IMG/VR virus record: IMGVR_UViG_3300020477_000104
Coordinates: 1-28,027 of that record
DNA from: a virus
DNA: 28,027 bases
Reading direction: 5' to 3' (one strand)
Below, piece after piece: positions 22,607 through 28,027 of the stretch. Within the stretch, counting starts at the first letter, position 1. The number at the start of each line of letters is the position of its first letter. The translations under genes were made by a program, and so were the position numbers. The notes under the pieces are model-generated. The model did no database searches. It was given only the letters and a program-made list of their open reading frames with translations, and was not told the origin of the DNA.

Positions 22607-23064
22607 TTACATACGAAAATCCATGGTTGTTTAATGGACAACCATTTAATTCGGAGGATATAGGAAATCATGTCGGGTTCGTCTATGTTATTCGTAAGGA
22701 TGATGCAGATGGTAAGTCATACATCGGCAGGAAGTATTTTTGGAATATCCGAAAAAAGCCTGGCGCGAAAAAAGGCGCGCGCCGAATTAAGAAAGAGAGT
22801 GATTGGAAAGATTACTACGGTTCTTCGGAAAGGCTTAAAGAAGACGTTGACTGCTTTGGGCAAAGGTGTTTTAGACGAGAGATAATCTCATTACATAAAA
22901 CACGTGGTGATGTGAACTATACAGAAACCAAACTGCAGTTTGCATTAAATGTATTAGAAGACGATAAATATTATAATGATAATATTTTAATTAAGTATAA
23001 AAGGCGACCTGAACATATAATGGAAGCGAGGGTGATAAATGATGACTGGCGCAGATACTTTTGA
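22594..23064 (+). CDS. GIY-YIG-like nuclease
   Basis: The 156 residues show GFVYVI (28-33) and KSYIG (41-45), the two half-motifs of GIY-YIG nucleases. ESDWKDYYGSS (68-78) follows, with E111 in NYTETKLQ as candidate metal-binding glutamate. A basic loop (residues 52-67) lies between. Many such free-standing proteins in T4-like phages are homing or degradative endonucleases. It overlaps both neighbours and shows no sign of insertion in another gene, which favours a resident function over a recent homing event. Confidence 0.7.
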   Translation: MGRIITYENPWLFNGQPFNSEDIGNHVGFVYVIRKDDADGKSYIGRKYFWNIRKKPGAKKGARRIKKESDWKDYYGSSERLKEDVDCFGQRCFRREIISLHKTRGDVNYTETKLQFALNVLEDDKYYNDNILIKYKRRPEHIMEARVINDDWRRYF

Positions 23065-23722
23065 TTACAAGGATGAAAATCATCCGCATGAATCATGGGA
23101 TCAATTCCTGGTCCGTAAACTCAAAGAACAACGCATAGAAAATCCAACCAAACCAATTGGAGAGCATCTTGGTGGGCATCTTGAAAAGACCCATATGGAC
23201 CGAGGCGCTTTTACGTTCCTGAAAGATATTGTAGGCCCTGAAATAGGTATTAAAAAAGTAGAATCATTTATCGATATTGGCTGCGCAACAGCTGGTATGG
23301 TTCAGTTTGCTATGGATAAAGGATTGAATGCTGTTGGTGTAGATGGTGATTATCAAGTACCTAAAGAAGAAAAAGCTCCGGTAATTATTCACGATTTTGT
23401 AACAGGTCCATTGAATTTAGATTGGTATTTTGATATTGGATGGAGCGTGGAATTCGTTGAGCATGTCGAAGAAGAATATTTAGATAACTGGATGTGTATT
23501 TTCGAGAAATGTCGAATGGTTGCTATAACATACGCTCCGCCGGGCTGGCCTGGACATCACCATGTTAATTGTCAGGAAGAATCATATTGGGTAGAAGAGT
23601 TCGGTAAACGGTTGTTGAAATATGATGAGGAAACAACTATGAGGATGCGCGAAGCCTCAAACATGAGAAAACCGTTTATGCAAAACAGGGGGCTGTTCTT
23701 TTTTAACGAAAGAGATATATAA
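23039..23722 (+). CDS. SAM-dependent methyltransferase
   Basis: The 227 residues have a class I methyltransferase fold signature: motif I FIDIGCATAGMVQ (77-89), an acidic residue after the second strand (D102/D104), and WSVEFVEHVEEEYLDN, typical of the motif IV-V region. The N-terminal 70 residues are polar. The acceptor could be a sugar, lipid or protein; the right-hand neighbours are glycosyltransferases, which favours glycan methylation. GAGGG precedes the ATG pair at 23039 and 23042. It overlaps the nuclease gene by 26 bases. Confidence 0.8.
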   Translation: MMTGADTFDYKDENHPHESWDQFLVRKLKEQRIENPTKPIGEHLGGHLEKTHMDRGAFTFLKDIVGPEIGIKKVESFIDIGCATAGMVQFAMDKGLNAVGVDGDYQVPKEEKAPVIIHDFVTGPLNLDWYFDIGWSVEFVEHVEEEYLDNWMCIFEKCRMVAITYAPPGWPGHHHVNCQEESYWVEEFGKRLLKYDEETTMRMREASNMRKPFMQNRGLFFFNERDI

Positions 23723-23738
23723 TGTTAGGAGAAATAAA

Positions 23739-23936
23739 ATGAGTGGAATTATAAAGGCATTAGAGCAAAAGTACTTAGCAGAGATTGCAGAAGGCGAAGC
23801 AAATATCGGAGTGTATATTGCTAACCCAGCCGGAATAGGTGAACATCCAGATCTTGTGGCAGCAGTGGATACACAAGTTGCAAGAGTTGCAGAAGCACAT
23901 GATAAACTCGAAATTATACGAGAGAAATACCTATGA
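23739..23936 (+). CDS. Small conserved phage protein
   Basis: This 65-residue protein (MSGIIKALEQKYLAEIAEGE at the start) is helical. I recall close relatives in T4-like cyanophages with the same pattern, including the NPAGIGEHPDL loop. TAGGAG precedes the ATG. No function is known. It overlaps the next gene (ATGA). Confidence 0.75.
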   Translation: MSGIIKALEQKYLAEIAEGEANIGVYIANPAGIGEHPDLVAAVDTQVARVAEAHDKLEIIREKYL

Positions 23937-24655
23937 TCAAAATATTCATCGGTTCTTCAAGCAACGGAGAAGATGCTGGTATAGAATGTGTCTATGAATA
24001 TAGCTTGCGTAAACATGCAACAGATGATATAGAAATTGTATGGATGCGCCAAACACCAGACGAAAATGATTTTTGGTATAATGATGCTACAATACATTGG
24101 TCAACACCATTTAGTGGCTATAGGTGGTTTATACCTGAATATTGTGATTTTAAAGGCAAAGCAATTTATACAGATTGCGATATGATTAATTTGCATGATA
24201 TTAAAGAATTGTGGGATACACCTTTAGATGGCAAGCCTATAGGAGCTCGCCGTGGCCAGCGTTTTGGTGGCCATGAATTCTGTGTTATGTTAATCGATTG
24301 TGCTGCTATGGAAGATCATGTAGTTCCTATAAGACGTCAAAAGCACAATACAGAATTTCATCACCGCATGATTAAAAAATTTAGCGGTAATGGTGATCTA
24401 GTAAAAGATATAGATCCTAGATGGAATTGTCTTGATGGCGAAGACTTTGGTATTGGGGAAATTAAACAATTACATTATACTAATATGGCTACGCAGCCTT
24501 GGCGCCCTGAATGGTATAACGGCCCGCAGAAGGAACATCCTCGCGAAGATATCAAACAACTTTACTATGATTGGTTGGATGAAGCCGTTGCAGAAGGATT
24601 TATTCCTACCCCTCCTGAAAAGGTGATAGATAATTATGCGATTATCGGAAGATGA
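23933..24655 (+). CDS. GT-A glycosyltransferase (GT8-like)
   Basis: The 240 residues show a GT-A fold: a short N-terminal strand (MIKIFIGSS), then FSGYRWFIPEYCDFKGKAIY leading into the metal-binding D81-C-D83 of YTDCDMI. A VMLIDC strand follows, then LHYTNMATQPW at about 180-190 as a C-terminal metal-binding His. These are hallmarks of GT8-type enzymes using UDP-sugars. Donor and acceptor are unknown. It lies in a chain of overlapping genes with oxygenases and methyltransferases. Confidence 0.75.
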   Translation: MIKIFIGSSSNGEDAGIECVYEYSLRKHATDDIEIVWMRQTPDENDFWYNDATIHWSTPFSGYRWFIPEYCDFKGKAIYTDCDMINLHDIKELWDTPLDGKPIGARRGQRFGGHEFCVMLIDCAAMEDHVVPIRRQKHNTEFHHRMIKKFSGNGDLVKDIDPRWNCLDGEDFGIGEIKQLHYTNMATQPWRPEWYNGPQKEHPREDIKQLYYDWLDEAVAEGFIPTPPEKVIDNYAIIGR

Positions 24656-25253
24656 TATTAAACACCTAAAGTTCTTATGGCGAAAAGGTATTTCACACCG
24701 CAAGCCATATTATATTGGAACAAAGGTTAAGGTTGGCGAGTTGATAACAACAACTTTCTACCCTGAACTTGAAGATTGGGTAAGAGGTAAATTTGGTATA
24801 AGAGGCGCAATAGGCGGGCAGATTGCTCGGTTAACGAAACCACTTAGCGTTCACGCTGATGTTTTATTTGATGTACAAAATCATTTTACGCGCAGCATGC
24901 CATCTACTACAAAATATGTAGTTTTAGATACTGATGCCTTAGCTCCAATGTATACTGTTCTTTTTAAACAGTACGTTAACCGCGACGAATGGACAGGATT
25001 AAAAGACGGTATACATGCAATTCAAGGTTTAACCGCTACGCCTTTAATGGAAGGGTATCCACATGAAAAACGAACCTTCTCACATCTTTTAAAGAAGTCA
25101 AGAGAAATTGGACTTACAATTGATCGAAAGATTGGTTTAGGTGTCGGAGATGTGGTACAATGGCCATCTCATTATTTGCACTGCGGATGTTCTTTTGCGG
25201 TATGCGAAGCTACGTATAAATTACACCTAACGGTATTAGCGCCAGATGGCTAA
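24636..25253 (+). CDS. Putative 2OG-Fe(II) oxygenase
   Basis: The 205 residues have VHAD (H73, D75) as a possible HxD metal motif. GDVVQWPSHYLHCG follows with H182 as distal ligand, and K195 could bind 2-oxoglutarate. The GDVVxxPSxxLH wording is typical of prolyl-hydroxylase-like dioxygenases. It would hydroxylate a protein residue or sugar. It overlaps the GT8-like gene by 20 bases. The motif spacing is long (75 to 182), so the assignment is moderate. Confidence 0.6.
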   Translation: MRLSEDDIKHLKFLWRKGISHRKPYYIGTKVKVGELITTTFYPELEDWVRGKFGIRGAIGGQIARLTKPLSVHADVLFDVQNHFTRSMPSTTKYVVLDTDALAPMYTVLFKQYVNRDEWTGLKDGIHAIQGLTATPLMEGYPHEKRTFSHLLKKSREIGLTIDRKIGLGVGDVVQWPSHYLHCGCSFAVCEATYKLHLTVLAPDG

Positions 25254-25791
25254 ATCTGAATTTACAACTAAATCATTCTGGGAAGCATTACCACCAGAAC
25301 ATTTCCGGCCGAGAAATATTCATCTGGAGTGTTGGTTACTTTATGATACATGGCGGGATTTAGCATCCGAATGGTTACAAGAATGCCAGGCGTTTGACGA
25401 TTGGGTACCATATGGCTGGGGTGATAAGATTTTTGAAAAGAGATGGTCTTGTTTTCCAACTGATAAAAAGCTACCTATTATAAATGAATGGTTCAAACTC
25501 CATCCACAATATTATAAGCCTGAGGTAATGAAATTAGATCCAGGTGGTGTTATACCTCCTCACTCACATGATTACAAACCAGATGATCCTGACTGGTTAT
25601 ATAATATGGCTTTGAATTATCCTGATGGATGTAAATTTGGTGTTTATCCGTGCGGGATAATCCCATACAAACCAGGTGAAATTTATAAATTAAAAGTATA
25701 TAATGATCACTGTGTTGTTAATAATTCAAATGAAATCAGGTATCATATAGTTTTTAAGCAAGGTATTGATGATGCAATCACCGTTTCATAG
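25246..25791 (+). CDS. Aspartyl/asparaginyl beta-hydroxylase-like protein
   Basis: The 181 residues contain a cupin-like core: VMKLDPGGVIPPHSHDY (H106, H108, D109) and then NDHCVVNNSNEIRYHIVF (H155, R165, H167). The H...H...N-S...R pattern resembles the aspartyl/asparaginyl beta-hydroxylase family of 2OG oxygenases. Substrates could be Asp, Asn or another side chain. It overlaps the upstream oxygenase gene by 8 bases. This is the third oxygenase-like protein in the window. Confidence 0.6.
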   Translation: MAKSEFTTKSFWEALPPEHFRPRNIHLECWLLYDTWRDLASEWLQECQAFDDWVPYGWGDKIFEKRWSCFPTDKKLPIINEWFKLHPQYYKPEVMKLDPGGVIPPHSHDYKPDDPDWLYNMALNYPDGCKFGVYPCGIIPYKPGEIYKLKVYNDHCVVNNSNEIRYHIVFKQGIDDAITVS

Positions 25792-26380
25792 TAAATGGTT
25801 CGTTGACATAATGAAGTTAAATTCAGGCCGCTGTGGTATTGAATGTGGAGTTGGTGACGGCGGAACTTATGCCATGCTGGCTACATTATGTGATGATATT
25901 ACTGGAATTGATATTGAATCTATGTCTGATGATATTCATAGTAAGATGGTGGGTATCCCTTGTCAATGGAATTATATTCGCGAAGATTGTACAAATTCAA
26001 AATATCTAAGAGGATTGGATGACGATTCAGTTGATAAATTTCATTATGATGCTATGTCTAATGGCAAAGATATAGCAGCTGTAATTAATATAATGTATAA
26101 TAAAATGAAGGATGATGGTATATGGTGCTTCGATAATTTTCATATCCTGCATTTTTCAGCGATGCTAATTTTAATGCGTCAATGGCTTGATTACCATAAA
26201 GGTCAGGAGCTTATGTTATATCCATTTGCCATTGTCAGTGACAATGATCGTAGAGGTAAAATATATTTAACGAAAAATCGAGTAAGCTCATCTAGGTATT
26301 ATAGAAAAATATCCGGTACCGAACTTATGAGAGTACCATCATGTAGATGGATTTCTGAAAGGAATAATAATGGAAATTGA
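25769..26380 (+). CDS. SAM-dependent methyltransferase (Methyltransf_24-like)
   Basis: The 203 residues include motif I GIECGVGDGGTYAML (23-37), acidic D48 of GIDIES, then FHYDAMSNGKDIAAVINIMY and MKDDGIWCFDNFH. The YDAMSNGKD...DDGIW pattern matches Methyltransf_24-type enzymes that often act on sugars. ATG 25769 or 25772 follows AAGG; an upstream TTG at 25766 is also in frame. It overlaps the hydroxylase gene by 23 bases. Confidence 0.7.
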   Translation: MMQSPFHSKWFVDIMKLNSGRCGIECGVGDGGTYAMLATLCDDITGIDIESMSDDIHSKMVGIPCQWNYIREDCTNSKYLRGLDDDSVDKFHYDAMSNGKDIAAVINIMYNKMKDDGIWCFDNFHILHFSAMLILMRQWLDYHKGQELMLYPFAIVSDNDRRGKIYLTKNRVSSSRYYRKISGTELMRVPSCRWISERNNNGN

Positions 26381-27110
26381 ATTATCTGGTGATAAACCTA
26401 ATGGGGATGTTTTATTCTGTTCATGTGATCAAAAATACTTCCATGATTTTGCTAAGCCGCTAGCTTATACTGCTAATGAGAACAATAACGATTTACATAT
26501 ACATGTAATGAACCCGGATGAACGGACCGCTGCTGATTTTGTTTTACTGAAGCATGATCTAGACATCAATTTAACCATTAGTCAAGAGCATGGCGGGCCC
26601 GAAAACAGAGAATACTACAGCTGCAATCGATTTATTATAGCTCCTCATCTTTTACAACAAGGCGCCCGGCGATTAATGATTATAGACGCGGATTGTCTGA
26701 TTATGAATCATATTGAATTTCCAGACGCCGATCTTGGATTATTTTTAAGAGATCCACTTCCAGGAACCGTTGGATGGGAAAAAGAGGGAACTAAATGTGC
26801 TGCTGGCATGGTCTATATGACACAACAAAGCCTAGATTTTGCAATGGAGGTATCAACAGCGCTATGCCAGAACAAACTAATATGGTTTATTGACCAAGTT
26901 GCACTTTGGCAAACATATAATAAATGGCGCGACAAATATAAATTCTATCAATTCACTGAAAAAGATATGGATTGGGAATTTATCGAAGGCACTTCGATAT
27001 GGACAGGAAAAGGTCCACGTAAATATGACAACGAAACATATGTCCGTCACCAGCAAGTTTACAGAGACATGTGGGATGGCGCGGAGGAACGATTTTGGAA
27101 AAAGTCCTAA
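26370..27110 (+). CDS. GT-A-type glycosyltransferase
   Basis: The 246 residues show a GT-A-like core: GDVLFCSCDQKYF at the N-terminus, ARRLMIIDADCLIMNHI with D106-A-D108 as the DxD metal site, KCAAGMVYM and WFIDQVALWQTY. These fit a nucleotide-sugar transferase. AAGGA precedes the ATG. It differs from the GT8-like protein at 23933, so the cassette may add two different sugars. Its end overlaps the next gene by 16 bases. Confidence 0.7.
   Translation: MEIELSGDKPNGDVLFCSCDQKYFHDFAKPLAYTANENNNDLHIHVMNPDERTAADFVLLKHDLDINLTISQEHGGPENREYYSCNRFIIAPHLLQQGARRLMIIDADCLIMNHIEFPDADLGLFLRDPLPGTVGWEKEGTKCAAGMVYMTQQSLDFAMEVSTALCQNKLIWFIDQVALWQTYNKWRDKYKFYQFTEKDMDWEFIEGTSIWTGKGPRKYDNETYVRHQQVYRDMWDGAEERFWKKS
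27083..27087 (+). promoter_or_regulatory. Ribosome binding site deciding a TTG start
   Basis: GGAGG, a perfect Shine-Dalgarno core, lies seven bases before TTG 27095, inside the end of the upstream glycosyltransferase gene. It supports the TTG start over ATG 27134. Confidence 0.65.
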
Positions 27111-28027
27111 TATTTAAGCCTAGACTAGACATAATGTTTAAAAAAGGTCCTGTGCCTAAAGAACGCGGATCTATAGAGCCAATCAGAATGCATTGGAAAA
27201 GGTTTGTTGATAAACTTGCCTCGATCGAGGAGGAGAAAGGAAACATTGTTAAAGTTTTGGAATTACCTAACTGGCAATTCACACCAGAGCTTGTAGTTAC
27301 GATGAAACCTGATAAAGTATATATTCCTCATAAACAGTCACATCAATTTCCTGTAGATAAAAAATATAATCCACAGTATTATATGCAGATGGTGTTTCCG
27401 TGGCTATTTCAAATCGATCCTAAAGGATGGGGTCCTGATGCATCGGTGTGGCCTATCCAACCAGAGGACAGTCACGTTGAACGATTTATGGAACTACAAG
27501 AGAGACTGAATAAGGGCGAGAGTAAATTTCCTCAGCCGAAGATGGATGGGTATAATGGACCCAACACCTTTGAACATAAGGGATATGTATTCTTTCCTTG
27601 TCAGATTCCTCATGATGAAACGATTCGCTTTCACAGTGATGTGAGTGTTGCTCAAGCACTCCAGTGTACAATTGACTTCTGTGAAAGTAGGGGCTTAGAG
27701 TTGATAATTAAGGGTCACCCTGTCAATCCAGGCTCAATGAAAGAACTGAGAGAGATTGGGAAAGGATATTTGTGGGCAGACAATGTTAATATTAACGACC
27801 TTATTGCTAACAGTGCTATGGTCTGTATGGTTAATTCAGGAGTCGGGATGGAGGCGATACTGCATAGTAAACCTGTTTGTGCTTACGGTCGCGCTGATTA
27901 TTCAGCTGTGGTTTATGATTGCTCCAACCTCGATACCGCCCATAATATTATGGATGTTGCAATTTCCAGTGCCCCGGACCTAGTGCGATATCACGATTTT
28001 ATCAATACGTACGTGGCAAAAATGTTT
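27095..28027 (+). CDS. Capsule-synthesis (KpsS/KpsC-like) glycosyltransferase, partial
   Basis: A frame open for 311 codons from TTG 27095 runs off the right edge, so the C-terminus is missing. It starts MEKVLIFKPRLDIMFKKGPV. LELIIKGHPVNPG (about 201-213) and then NSGVGMEAILHSKPVCAYGR (247-266) match the C-terminal domain of capsule polysaccharide (Capsule_synth) GT-B enzymes such as KpsS and KpsC, where the glycine loop binds the CMP-sugar. If so, it adds a Kdo-like or other sugar. It closes the overlapping glycan cassette seen here. Confidence 0.75.
   Translation, partial: MEKVLIFKPRLDIMFKKGPVPKERGSIEPIRMHWKRFVDKLASIEEEKGNIVKVLELPNWQFTPELVVTMKPDKVYIPHKQSHQFPVDKKYNPQYYMQMVFPWLFQIDPKGWGPDASVWPIQPEDSHVERFMELQERLNKGESKFPQPKMDGYNGPNTFEHKGYVFFPCQIPHDETIRFHSDVSVAQALQCTIDFCESRGLELIIKGHPVNPGSMKELREIGKGYLWADNVNINDLIANSAMVCMVNSGVGMEAILHSKPVCAYGRADYSAVVYDCSNLDTAHNIMDVAISSAPDLVRYHDFINTYVAKMF

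Noticed and set aside
23039-28027. Idea that the cassette hypermodifies DNA bases
   Set aside because: No hydroxymethylase or DNA-base oxygenase (TET/JBP type) or known base glucosyltransferase is recognised; protein or glycan targets fit better, though DNA cannot be excluded.
1-28027. tRNA genes, CRISPR arrays, insertion sequences
   Set aside because: Gaps are nearly all under 70 bases, and no cloverleaf, regular repeat-spacer array or transposase was seen.

Overview
This window looks like part of the genome of a T4-like marine myovirus. The gp61-type primase, class I ribonucleotide reductase, dCMP deaminase and T4-type late promoters (NATAAATA) are T4 traits. Several virion and accessory proteins resemble, from memory, families typical of cyanophages and pelagiphages. 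The DNA is AT-rich and every supported gene is on the + strand, mostly with start/stop overlaps. A lipoprotein o-spanin and several exported proteins point to a Gram-negative host. No photosynthesis genes are seen. An alphaproteobacterial host is possible but not shown. No tRNA, insertion sequence or CRISPR array is visible.

Layout. (1) 1-2179: a strong sigma70-type promoter followed by early-type genes, namely a HEMIH metallopeptidase, a stand-alone PseT-type 3'-phosphatase and small unknowns. (2) 2184-4371: a candidate late promoter, a 51-codon gene, a PD-(D/E)XK-like nuclease and a DUF6267-type protein with a ligase-like KxDG motif and an N-terminus resembling the T4 capsid-targeting sequence. 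(3) 4359-9088: an envelope module with a lipoprotein, two exported proteins, a holin-like protein, membrane and coiled-coil proteins, a 30-codon mini-gene and a 2OG-Fe(II) oxygenase. (4) 9084-15156: perfect TATAAATA, then two large charged proteins carrying repeated prohead-protease-like Glu|Ala sites, then a second late promoter with virion proteins. (5) 15159-17518: overlapping i-/o-spanins, DUF1353 and small membrane or coiled-coil proteins. (6) 17507-22412: a new promoter, then primase, ThyX, NrdA, NrdB and dCMP deaminase, which supply DNA precursors and priming. (7) 22400-28027: a zinc protein, a GIY-YIG-like nuclease, and a tightly overlapping cassette of methyltransferases, glycosyltransferases, two more oxygenase-like proteins and a KpsS/KpsC-like glycosyltransferase that runs off the window.

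The strongest candidates for an undescribed system are two. One is a set of proteins that may be packaged in the head: the ligase-like protein with a capsid-targeting-like leader, plus two putative polyproteins with repeated cleavage sites. The other is the oxygenase/glycosyltransferase/methyltransferase cassette at the right end. Functional calls come from motif reading without database searches.
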